Shown piece by piece: positions 8,188-14,580 of a DNA stretch of 14,580 nt. Both the position numbers and the translations under genes were made by a program. The DNA comes from PUPG01 sp964463915 (GTDB lineage: Bacteria > Bacteroidota > Bacteroidia > Bacteroidales > UBA7960): the NCBI GenBank assembly GCA_964463915.1, contig CAYXEH010000058.1, positions 1 through 14,580 on the forward strand, read 5' to 3'. The stretch's first letter is position 1. The number at the start of each line of letters is the position of its first letter. The notes below the pieces were generated by a model that worked only from the letters and a program-made list of their open reading frames with translations, was not told the DNA's origin and made no database searches.

Positions 8188-9096
8188 TTATTTAATGCCC
8201 AGTATTAATGCCATCAGGGCCTGACGGACAAATACACCATTAAGTGCCTGTTCGAAATAATAAGCCTTGGGGCTTTCGTCCACACTGGTGTGTATCTCAT
8301 TGACCCTGGGCAGCGGGTGCATAACACGGAAATTATCCCTGGTATCCCCGAGCATATCAGCATGCAGGATATAAGAGTTTTTGATCCTCTCATATTCCAG
8401 CGGGTCGCTAAAACGTTCCTTCTGGATGCGGGTCATATACAATACATCCGATGCAGGGAGCACATCCTCCAGTTCCGTATACTGGTGGTAGGTCAGGTTC
8501 TTTTCTTTAATGTGCATCTTCACAGCCCGGGGTAATTTCAGTTCTACCGGGGAAACCAGATGGAAAGTGGTATTGAAATTGCAGAGTGCAATTACCAGGG
8601 AATGTACTGTGCGTCCGTACTTCAGGTCACCTACCAGGGCTACATCCAGGTTGTCAAGGGTACCCTGGGTTTGCCGGATACTGTAAAGGTCAAGCAGGGT
8701 TTGTGTGGGATGCTGGTTGGCACCGTCTCCGGCATTGATAATTGGGACGGGAGAGATCTCTGAAGCAAAGCGGGCGCTTCCCTCGATGGGGTTACGCATC
8801 ACGATCAGGTCGGAATAATTGGCCACCGTGAGGATGGTGTCGCGCAGCGATTCTCCTTTCTTGACACTTGTATTGGAGGCTTCAGAGAAGCCGACAATTT
8901 TGGACCCCAGCCTGCTTGCAGCACTTTCAAAACTGAGTCGTGTCCGGGTGGAGGGCTCGAAGAACAGGGAGGCCACCACATAGTCTTCCATGATCTTCTG
9001 GACAGGATTTTTTTCAAACTCCTGTGCCAGGTCAAGGATGCGCAGCTGTTCCTCTTTGGTGTAGTCGTTAATGGATACCAGGCTTTTGTGTTTCAT
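8188..9096 (-). CDS. pyrB: Aspartate carbamoyltransferase catalytic chain
   Basis: PyrB joins carbamoyl phosphate and L-aspartate to carbamoyl aspartate, the second step of de novo UMP synthesis. The protein has 302 residues, near the usual 300-310. The carbamoyl-phosphate loop FFEPSTRTRLSFE spans 45-57, the lysine loop SVKKGES is at 77-83 (K80 is contributed to the neighbouring active site), HPTQ lies at 129-132, the aspartate-binding TRIQKERF at 222-229, and HPLPR at 260-264. All active-site residues I can place are intact. It is the first gene of the pyrB-pyrI operon. A convincing promoter is not visible in the 78-base spacer before it; TAACTTTA at 9133-9126 is one change from TAnnTTTG but has no matching -33 element. 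Confidence 0.97.
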   Translation of the reverse strand: MKHKSLVSINDYTKEEQLRILDLAQEFEKNPVQKIMEDYVVASLFFEPSTRTRLSFESAASRLGSKIVGFSEASNTSVKKGESLRDTILTVANYSDLIVMRNPIEGSARFASEISPVPIINAGDGANQHPTQTLLDLYSIRQTQGTLDNLDVALVGDLKYGRTVHSLVIALCNFNTTFHLVSPVELKLPRAVKMHIKEKNLTYHQYTELEDVLPASDVLYMTRIQKERFSDPLEYERIKNSYILHADMLGDTRDNFRVMHPLPRVNEIHTSVDESPKAYYFEQALNGVFVRQALMALILGIK

Positions 9097-9143
9097 TTGT
9101 GTTGGATTTGTGCGTGATAAATGATTAAAGTTAAAAAAAGGGC

Positions 9144-9167
9144 AAAAAAAAGGGGGCCGAAGCCCCC
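9144..9167 (-). terminator. C(UUCG)G intrinsic terminator of the COG2403 gene
   Basis: On the minus strand the sequence reads GGGGGC-TTCG-GCCCCC (9167-9152) followed by eight T (9151-9144): a six-bp GC stem closed by the very stable C(UUCG)G tetraloop and a U-tract. It begins eight bases after the COG2403 stop codon and ends about 48 bases before the pyrB start, so pyrBI should be transcribed separately. Confidence 0.9.
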
Positions 9168-9174
9168 GAATAAA

Positions 9175-10533
9175 TTATTTACAACCGCAGTCGCTGCGTG
9201 TCAGGTCTTTGTCTTTCAAAAAATCGCATATCAATCCGCATAAATTGGGCTTGCCGATTTCCTGTAACTCGTATTCAACTTTCACAACGGGTTTATCTAT
9301 TTTTACGATTCTTGACAAGTCGATGGGGGTGGCAATAACAACAGTATCGCAGTCGGTATTGCGAATAGTGGCTTCCAGATCTTTGATTTGCTGGGATCCA
9401 TAGCCCATGGCCGGAAGCAGGGTGCCGATTTCGGGATAAATATTGAACGTTTCCTGCAACCTTCCCACGGCAAATGGTCGGGGGTCTACCAGTTCGGCCG
9501 CCCCGAATTTTTGTGCTGCGACCGTTCCCGCGCCGATCTTCATATGACCGTGTGTCAGGGTAGGACCATCCTCCACAACCAAAACCTTCTTGCCTTTAAT
9601 CAGCTCGGGCTTATCAACTGTCAGTGGCGATGCGCCGTCCACCACAATTGCCCCGGGGTTAACCTTTGCAATATTATTGCGGACAATTTGTATGTTTTCC
9701 GGACTGGCACTGTCTATTTTATTGATCACTACAATATCAGCCATGCGTAATGTGGTCTCTCCGGGATAGAAATTGAGCTCATGGCCGGGCCGGTGAGGAT
9801 CCACCACTGTTACCATGAGATCTGGCTTGTAGAAGGGAAAATCATTATTCCCGCCATCCCATAATATAAGATCTGCCTCTTTCTCTGCTTCATCCAAAAT
9901 GGCCCCGTAGTCAACGCCAGAGTAAATTACATTGCCGCGTACCACATGTGGTTCATATTCCTCCATCTCTTCAATGGTGCATTTATGTTTTTCCAAATCG
10001 TCAATGGTGGCATAGCGTTGCACTTTCTGTGCTACGAGATCTCCGTAAGGCATGGGGTGGCGTATGGCCACAACTTTGATCCCATGCTCCATCAAAATTT
10101 CAATTATACGCCTGGAAGTCTGACTTTTTCCGCAACCAGTCCGGGTGGCTCCGACAGCGATCAGCGGTTTATTGCTTTTGATCATGGTCTCTTTGGGGCC
10201 CATCAGCAAAAAGTCGGCTCCGGCTGTATTCACGATTGAGGCCACTGCCATTACTTCCTGATAGGATACATCACTATATGAAAATGCACAGACATCTACC
10301 TCCAGTTTTTTAATTAATGAGGGCAGTTCTGCCTGGGTGTGGATCGGGATTCCTTCAGGGTAATTTTCGCCGGCCAGCTCAGTGGGGTACTTCCTCCCGT
10401 CAATATCAGGGATCTGGGCAGCGGTGAAAGCTACGACATTGTAATTATCGTTTCCACGGAAGTAGGTGTTGAAGTTGTGGAAATCCCTGCCTGCGGCACC
10501 GATAATGATTACATTTTTCTTGTTGTTTTGCAT
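9175..10533 (-). CDS. COG2403-type P-loop NTPase, cyclic 2,3-diphosphoglycerate synthetase-like
   Basis: The 452-residue protein matches the pattern I recall for COG2403 'predicted GTPase', which public annotation often names cyclic 2,3-diphosphoglycerate synthase after the methanogen enzyme. Visible motifs are GAAGRDFHNFNTYFR (12-26), an atypical P-loop GATRTGCGKS (128-137), RHPMPYGDL (158-166), WDGGNNDFP (225-233), NKID (271-274, the G4-like guanine-specificity motif) and DGPTLTHG (322-329). No membrane segment is present. The ATG at 10533 is preferred over one at 10602, because the latter would add 23 basic residues upstream of the Rossmann-like strand and would overlie the promoter. The C-terminus ends unusually in SDCGCK. 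The cDPG product is known as a thermoprotectant of hyperthermophilic methanogens; its occurrence in a Bacteroidota member is not established, so the biochemical role is open. Confidence 0.85.
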   Translation of the reverse strand: MQNNKKNVIIIGAAGRDFHNFNTYFRGNDNYNVVAFTAAQIPDIDGRKYPTELAGENYPEGIPIHTQAELPSLIKKLEVDVCAFSYSDVSYQEVMAVASIVNTAGADFLLMGPKETMIKSNKPLIAVGATRTGCGKSQTSRRIIEILMEHGIKVVAIRHPMPYGDLVAQKVQRYATIDDLEKHKCTIEEMEEYEPHVVRGNVIYSGVDYGAILDEAEKEADLILWDGGNNDFPFYKPDLMVTVVDPHRPGHELNFYPGETTLRMADIVVINKIDSASPENIQIVRNNIAKVNPGAIVVDGASPLTVDKPELIKGKKVLVVEDGPTLTHGHMKIGAGTVAAQKFGAAELVDPRPFAVGRLQETFNIYPEIGTLLPAMGYGSQQIKDLEATIRNTDCDTVVIATPIDLSRIVKIDKPVVKVEYELQEIGKPNLCGLICDFLKDKDLTRSDCGCK

Positions 10534-10555
10534 ACGGATGTGTTTTGGGTTTTTA

Positions 10556-10585
10556 CAAAAATACGTCTTTCTTTTTTTTACGCAA
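10556..10585 (-). promoter_or_regulatory. Promoter for the COG2403 gene
   Basis: On the minus strand TTG (10585-10583) is followed after 19 bases by TATTTTTG (10563-10556), an excellent match to the Bacteroidota sigma consensus (TTTG, 17-23 bases, TAnnTTTG). The transcript would start only about 15-20 bases before the ATG at 10533, which supports that start over the one at 10602. Confidence 0.65.
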
Positions 10586-10718
10586 CTTTTTTCTGCCTTC
10601 ATATTTTAGAATATTCTTCCGGGCTTTATAATGGTGTGCCGGGAAATGCCTTGATGCATAAGCGCATAGATTTATTTGTTGGATTATTCTTGCCCGGGGT
10701 TTTTATATTCTGCAAAAT

Positions 10719-10749
10719 TTTGAATTGGTCGAAAATATTGTCATTTTTG
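10719..10749 (+). promoter_or_regulatory. Candidate promoter for the SnoaL-histidine kinase gene
   Basis: TTTG (10719-10722), then exactly 19 bases, then CATTTTTG (10742-10749), one mismatch from TAnnTTTG. It would give a leader of roughly 105 bases before the ATG at 10861. Confidence 0.5.
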
Positions 10750-10860
10750 CAGGTGAGAGCTTTTATTTATTCCGGTAATTTATGGAGTGGTGTTTTCTTC
10801 TAACTATTACATCAGTAGTTGCAGTGTGCGTCCACCGGGAGGTATATATTTTTATATGAT

Positions 10861-12081
10861 ATGAAAATAATTACAGACCCGCAATTACGCCGGGAAATAT
10901 TCGATACCTATTTCGCCTATTACGAGGCCTATGCCAATCGCCGGTGGAGGGAAATGACCACTTTTTTTTCAGATGCCATTACCATGTTTGGTACCGGGAT
11001 TGATGAGGTCAGTCATGCGGGTCATACAACGCTTGCCAACCTACGCAGGGAGTTTTCCCAGGCTCCCGAACCCATCACTTATCAGGTGAAAAGCAAGGAG
11101 GTGTATACCTTGTCGGAAGGTGTAGTTCTTCTGATGCTTACCATGGATGTTACTTTGCAGAATAAAGTACAGGAGGTGGTTTGTCCTGATAACAGGACAA
11201 CCGCGGTGATGGTTAAAGAGTCGGAAGGTTGGAAACTGGCTCACGGGCACTGGTCTCAGCCGGATAAGGATATTGGTCCGGGGGAATGCGTACCTTACCG
11301 GCTGCTGCTTGACCGCAGCCGCCAGCTTGAGGAAAAGGTCGTACAGCGTACCCGGGAAATCTGTACTCAAAGAGATGAACTCAAGCGCCTGAATGAAACC
11401 AAGAATAAATTGTTTTCAGTGATTGCCCATGACTTGAAGAGCCCCTTTAATAGTATCATTGGGTTTTCAGAATTCCTGATGAAGAATCTGGAAGAATTCC
11501 CTCCGGACAGGATCAGGGAAATGCTGGACATTATTCATCAGCAGTCAAAATCCACCCATTCATTGCTGGAGCATTTGCTTGAGTGGGCCCGGTCGCAGAC
11601 TGAATCCATTACCTTTCGCCCCGAGACCATCCATTTTCGTGCATTGCTCCGGAAAGTGATGACCTCACTGGAGGCTCCGGCCAGAGATAAAGAGATCAAT
11701 TTCCGGTGTGAGATAGATGAAAATATCCGCGTTAAAGCGGACAAATCCATGTTGCAGATCATTCTTCGGAATTTACTGCACAATGCCATCAAGTTCTCCT
11801 ATACCGGAGGAGAGATCCGTTGCAGGGCCTCCCTCCGGGGAGGGAATGTGATCATCTCCATTGCGGATGACGGGGTTGGTATGGACAACAGCAGCCGGGA
11901 GAAAGTCCAGAATGGTGTGCAATGCGAGATAACTACCGGCACAGCCAATGAAAATGGCACCGGGCTGGGACTGATTCTGTGCCGTGAGTACATTGCCCGC
12001 CACGGCAGCCGGTTATCTGTTGACAGTGAGCCGGGGAAGGGGAGTTGTTTTTCTTTTACTCTCCCGGTAAGCCGTCCATAA
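10861..12081 (+). CDS. Soluble sensor histidine kinase with N-terminal SnoaL/NTF2-like domain
   Basis: The 406-residue protein has no signal peptide or membrane helix and should be cytoplasmic. Residues about 7-135 have the pattern of a SnoaL_3/NTF2-like fold (long first helix with FDTYFAYYEAYANRRWREM, closing strand WKLAHGHWSQP), taking the place usually held by a PAS sensor. A short coiled coil (about 150-183) leads to the HisKA domain with H190 in FSVIAHDLKSP. The ATPase domain has the N box RNLLHNAIKFS (302-312), the G1 box DDGVGM (336-341) and the G2 box GTGLGLILCREYIARHG (366-382), so it should be catalytically competent. No response regulator is encoded alongside, making it an orphan kinase. 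The ATG at 10861 is chosen because upstream TTG at 10819 adds only non-conserved residues. Its 3' end overlaps the convergent lipoprotein gene by 26 bases. The ligand of the SnoaL-like domain is unknown. Confidence 0.9.
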   Translation: MKIITDPQLRREIFDTYFAYYEAYANRRWREMTTFFSDAITMFGTGIDEVSHAGHTTLANLRREFSQAPEPITYQVKSKEVYTLSEGVVLLMLTMDVTLQNKVQEVVCPDNRTTAVMVKESEGWKLAHGHWSQPDKDIGPGECVPYRLLLDRSRQLEEKVVQRTREICTQRDELKRLNETKNKLFSVIAHDLKSPFNSIIGFSEFLMKNLEEFPPDRIREMLDIIHQQSKSTHSLLEHLLEWARSQTESITFRPETIHFRALLRKVMTSLEAPARDKEINFRCEIDENIRVKADKSMLQIILRNLLHNAIKFSYTGGEIRCRASLRGGNVIISIADDGVGMDNSSREKVQNGVQCEITTGTANENGTGLGLILCREYIARHGSRLSVDSEPGKGSCFSFTLPVSRP

Positions 12082-13287
12082 CTTTTTTTGCCCAGTTCGC
12101 CGACTCTACGTCTTCAATGAGTAATTGCCGGTGATCATATTGGATACTGTCGGTACGCATGATATACAGGTCTTGACGGGAACCTGGAATATTCCTGCTG
12201 TTGANNNNNNNNNNNNNNNNNNNNNNNNNNNNNNNNNNNNNNNNNNNNNNNNNNNNNNNNNNNNNNNNNNNNNNNNNNNNNNNNNNNNNNNNNNNNNNNN
12301 NNNNCCGGTGCCGTCATGGTTAATGACGTACAGCCTGTTGTAGGAGGAAAACACCAGTTGTTCTCCGTTGGGCAGCCAGGAGAAACCGACCCCCTTGTTG
12401 TAATACCCCCCTGTTGGAATATTGGTTACTTTCCTGATTCCCGAACCATCCGGATTCATAGTAAAGAGTTGGGGTGTTATATCACGGGTGGACAGGAAAG
12501 CCACACGGGTCTGCTGTGCATTCGCGACAGGTTGCCAGTTGTGATGACTCCCGTGGGTCAGCTGTATACTTTCCTCATATTCCATGTCTCTGATAAAAAG
12601 CTGGGATACGCCTTCCATGCGTTTTGCATACAGGATATAGTCGTCGGGGAATTCCCGGGTGGTAAAAGTACGCATTTCGGTGTTCCTTTCTCCTGCAGGG
12701 TTCTTTGCCATCAGCTGCCAAAGGTAGGATGTGCTGTATTTTAAGCCGGTTACCAGGGCAAAGGTATCGGTGATGTCTTCCAGAACCATTTCTTCCTCTG
12801 ATCCTGCCTCAAAAAGACGCAGGGTATACGAGACAGAGTCTGTTTCCTGGGTCATTTTCCAGCTGAAGGTAACATTCACCGACACATCCTTTTCTTTGAG
12901 CCCGGGATAGAAATTGGTTGAGAAACGAGGCAGATCCTGGTCGGTGAATCGCTCGCTAAGCTTGATCATAACCGGTGTGGTGGCGTTCATACTGACATTT
13001 ATGGGTAGACTGGAAGAGAAATAGTCTTTTTTCTTGGCGATTACGTTGTATTCGCCTATTTCCACATCCTCCAGAATGAATTTCCCCGCACTGTCTGTCA
13101 TGACAATATGTGACGGCGGATTGGTTGTAATCTCGGCCTTGTGGATAGGTGTCAGATCCCGCTCGTTTACCACCTCTCCTTCGATGGTGCCATTTCCTTT
13201 GAAATCAATTTTTTCTTCGGAGCAGCGGGCGGTGACCAAGACGATCAGTAAGAGGGTAATTATGCGAAATAATGGTAAGTGTTTCAC
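12056..13287 (-). CDS. Probable surface lipoprotein: regulatory-like, FN3-like and TolB-like propeller domains (interrupted by assembly gap)
   Basis: The GTG start (13287) gives a hydrophobic signal (about 5-20) ending TARC, then SEEK: C22 is the likely lipid-modified cysteine and the acidic residues after it resemble the Bacteroidota surface-export signal, although Arg before the cysteine is unusual. Residues 33-110 read as a carboxypeptidase-regulatory-like beta domain (GTIEGEVVN, GKFILEDVEIGEYNV), 133-212 as an FN3-like domain, and 216 onward as TolB/WD40-like propeller blades (QLFTMNPDGSGIRKVT, RLYVINHDGT). The 100-N gap interrupts the propeller. Past it, the frame implied by exactly 100 bases ends early at 12106 in poor sequence; another frame gives DLYIMRTDS and ends with a stop at 12056-12058, like a final propeller blade, so the true gap length should be 2 modulo 3. 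It follows csgG after 63 nt, probably in the same transcript. Function unknown; binding or scaffold at the surface is inferred. Confidence 0.75.
12205..12304. other. Assembly gap of 100 N
   Basis: Exactly 100 consecutive N, the conventional placeholder for a scaffold gap of unknown size. It falls inside the propeller domain of the minus-strand lipoprotein, so that gene's length and reading frame across this point cannot be read. Confidence 0.99.
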
Positions 13288-13350
13288 GGTGTTATTTTTT
13301 TTAATGGTACAATCAGACTTGCTTCATTTTTTTGGGAAACGATTCTCATG

Positions 13351-14580
13351 TTAAAAAAAGTAGAACCGGTAACCCAGAGAGAGTGACCATATCCGGTCAT
13401 TATAGCGGCCATGAGAAAGGCCATCGATGTTGTCATCCAGCAATTGCTGCACCGAGATCCCCATAAAAAGGCCGCTTCTTTCCCCCCTGAGCCATTCATA
13501 TCCGGCCCCAAGTGTTACGAAAGGGATAGATCGGTCTAGCATGTGGTCAAGGCGATAGTCATTGGTATGGTACATCAACCCACCACCTGCTGTGAGGTAA
13601 GGACTCCCCTGGACATGCCGGTTGAGTAGCCGGTATTTGGCTTTTACATCAGCAAAAAGAATATTGGAATGGAAAATTTCCTTTGCTTCCACCCGACCTG
13701 CACCCATTGACAGGTTCAGGGAAAGCGGCCGGCCCTGCATGACGCCGAGGGAAAAGCTGGCCCCGGGCATTGCCCTTGACCTGTCGTAGTCTCCATCATA
13801 TAGGTTCATGGAGGTACGGATAGCGACAGATGCCCTCTTACGAATGTCCTCTTTCGTAAGGAATCCAAAGTAATCGGTCTGGTAATTGGCTTCTTTTTCT
13901 TCCTGGTAGGCTTTGATGGACGGGTGATCCAGGTCTTTTTCATCGGCGACTGTCCATAAACCGTCAAGGATCCCCTCAATGATCAATGCGTACACCGCTT
14001 TGTCAATAGCCCCCTGGACCGCCAGGTGGGAGGGCTCATTGAAGGTATAGCCGGCTTCCGCCTCCAGCAGCTGTTTCAGAGAAACAAAGCGGAAGAGCCC
14101 GGCACTGACTTTTTGGGAAAGAATGGTCTTGGAGGTATGCACAGTTTTGAGGATGCGGCCGTTGCTGGTAGAGACCGCGCGGAGGTAGATGGTTACATTA
14201 TTTTCACGGTATTCGCCCGAGGCCCCGGCGCCGAAGTATCTCAGGCCTGCCCCCCCGGTTACCAGGTTAGATTCGTAGGAGATGATCCCACCCTCCAGTG
14301 TGATCCCCCCGAAAAGCAATGGTGGCATTACAACGCCAGGCTGCTGGTTTCCTCTTTCAACCTCATATTGTTCCCGGCTTGATCGGATGATGCGTCTTTC
14401 GTTCAGCAGATTCGACAGCCCCTCTCTTTCAATTGTTGTAAACCAGCCGGATTCTTCCAGAGATTTTAACATTACAGATGTAGCACCTTGTGTGACAGCA
14501 GTTGACCAGCTTGCACCTGATTCAGAAGGCTTGTATTGTCCCGTTTGGTCACGGAACTGGTATACTGCAGCCACAATTTT
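13351..14580 (-). CDS. csgG: CsgG-family curli-type secretion channel with C-terminal barrel-like extension, 5' end missing
   Basis: The frame is open to the right edge: the first codons (14580 leftward) read KIVAAVYQFRDQTGQ, which aligns with mature E. coli CsgG from about residue 33, so the signal peptide and roughly 30 mature residues are outside. The GTG at 14574 is internal. CsgG features run to about residue 212 of the fragment: STAVTQGAT, NLLNERRIIR, EGGIISYESN, GGAGLRYFGAG, HTSKTILSQKVSAGLFRF and EAGYTFNEP, so it should form the nonameric outer-membrane pore that exports amyloid subunits. At the constriction, E. coli Y51/N55/F56 corresponds to a loop one residue longer with S24 and W25. 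About 195 further residues, absent from the 277-residue E. coli precursor, end in alternating aromatic strands and a terminal phenylalanine (SLGYRFYFF). The lipoprotein gene follows after 63 nt. csgE/F homologues are not in the window. Confidence 0.92.
   Translation of the reverse strand, partial: KIVAAVYQFRDQTGQYKPSESGASWSTAVTQGATSVMLKSLEESGWFTTIEREGLSNLLNERRIIRSSREQYEVERGNQQPGVVMPPLLFGGITLEGGIISYESNLVTGGAGLRYFGAGASGEYRENNVTIYLRAVSTSNGRILKTVHTSKTILSQKVSAGLFRFVSLKQLLEAEAGYTFNEPSHLAVQGAIDKAVYALIIEGILDGLWTVADEKDLDHPSIKAYQEEKEANYQTDYFGFLTKEDIRKRASVAIRTSMNLYDGDYDRSRAMPGASFSLGVMQGRPLSLNLSMGAGRVEAKEIFHSNILFADVKAKYRLLNRHVQGSPYLTAGGGLMYHTNDYRLDHMLDRSIPFVTLGAGYEWLRGERSGLFMGISVQQLLDDNIDGLSHGRYNDRIWSLSLGYRFYFF

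Larger units (their letters stand above)
10534..10860. other. AT-rich divergent intergenic region
   Basis: The 327 bases separate the COG2403 gene (minus) from the histidine kinase gene (plus). The region is AT-rich, contains one candidate promoter in each direction, and no convincing gene: the open frames crossing it are short, lack family features, or are antisense extensions of the COG2403 gene. A GGGAGG at 10837-10842 is about 18 bases from the kinase ATG, too far for a normal ribosome site. No inverted repeat that would suggest an operator was found. Confidence 0.6.

Noticed and set aside
10339..10803. 154-residue plus-strand open frame entering the divergent spacer
   Set aside because: Its first two-thirds are antisense to the COG2403 gene and the rest lies in AT-rich promoter sequence; no domain or ribosome site.
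12106..12204. Lipoprotein C-terminus as read straight through 100 N
   Set aside because: The N count is a placeholder; this frame gives an atypical tail while another frame gives a propeller-like end.
14572..14574. GTG as start codon of the CsgG gene
   Set aside because: Codons before it (KI) continue the CsgG alignment to the window edge and no signal peptide would be encoded.
1..14580. CRISPR arrays, tRNA or rRNA genes, insertion sequences
   Set aside because: No regularly spaced repeats, cloverleaf-like segments, transposase motifs or terminal inverted repeats were seen.

Overview
This looks like a metagenome-type scaffold from a member of the Bacteroidota, probably a Bacteroidales or Marinilabiliales-like marine or anaerobic lineage. 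The reasons are gene content (carboxyspermidine-pathway polyamine genes, pyrB-pyrI, a CsgG with a long C-terminal extension, a CarboxypepD_reg-type lipoprotein), promoter-like elements of the Bacteroidota TAnnTTTG type (often TATTTTTG), and weak Shine-Dalgarno sites. A run of exactly 100 N (12205-12304) marks a scaffold join of unknown true length. Both ends cut genes: a YifB/ComM ATPase on the left and CsgG on the right.

Left part (1-4560): the C-terminal part of a ComM/YifB Mg-chelatase-like AAA+ ATPase converges on a YitT-family membrane protein. Divergent from yitT is a two-gene polyamine unit, a carboxy(nor)spermidine dehydrogenase followed 27 nt later by its PLP-dependent decarboxylase. 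Together these make spermidine or norspermidine through the aspartate-semialdehyde route rather than the S-adenosylmethionine route.

Middle part (4561-7680): a small LapA-domain membrane protein (minus) is divergent from an exported M28 metallopeptidase with PA-like and PDZ domains. gpsA (glycerol-3-phosphate dehydrogenase, phospholipid precursor synthesis) follows closely and probably shares its transcript. A perfect 10-bp hairpin separates gpsA from the converging pyrimidine genes.

Pyrimidine/GTPase part (7680-10603): pyrB-pyrI (aspartate carbamoyltransferase catalytic and regulatory chains) form a minus-strand operon. Upstream on the same strand, with its own promoter and a C(UUCG)G terminator, is a COG2403-type P-loop protein related to cyclic 2,3-diphosphoglycerate synthetase, whose bacterial role is unknown to me.

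Right part (10604-14580): a soluble histidine kinase with an N-terminal SnoaL/NTF2-like sensor domain is divergent from the COG2403 gene. Its 3' end overlaps the 3' end of a minus-strand lipoprotein (regulatory-like domain, FN3-like domain, TolB-like propeller). That lipoprotein lies directly downstream of a CsgG curli-type secretion channel carrying about 195 extra C-terminal residues that read as outer-membrane beta strands. The CsgG/lipoprotein pair is the least conventional part of the window. No tRNA, rRNA, CRISPR array or insertion sequence was seen.
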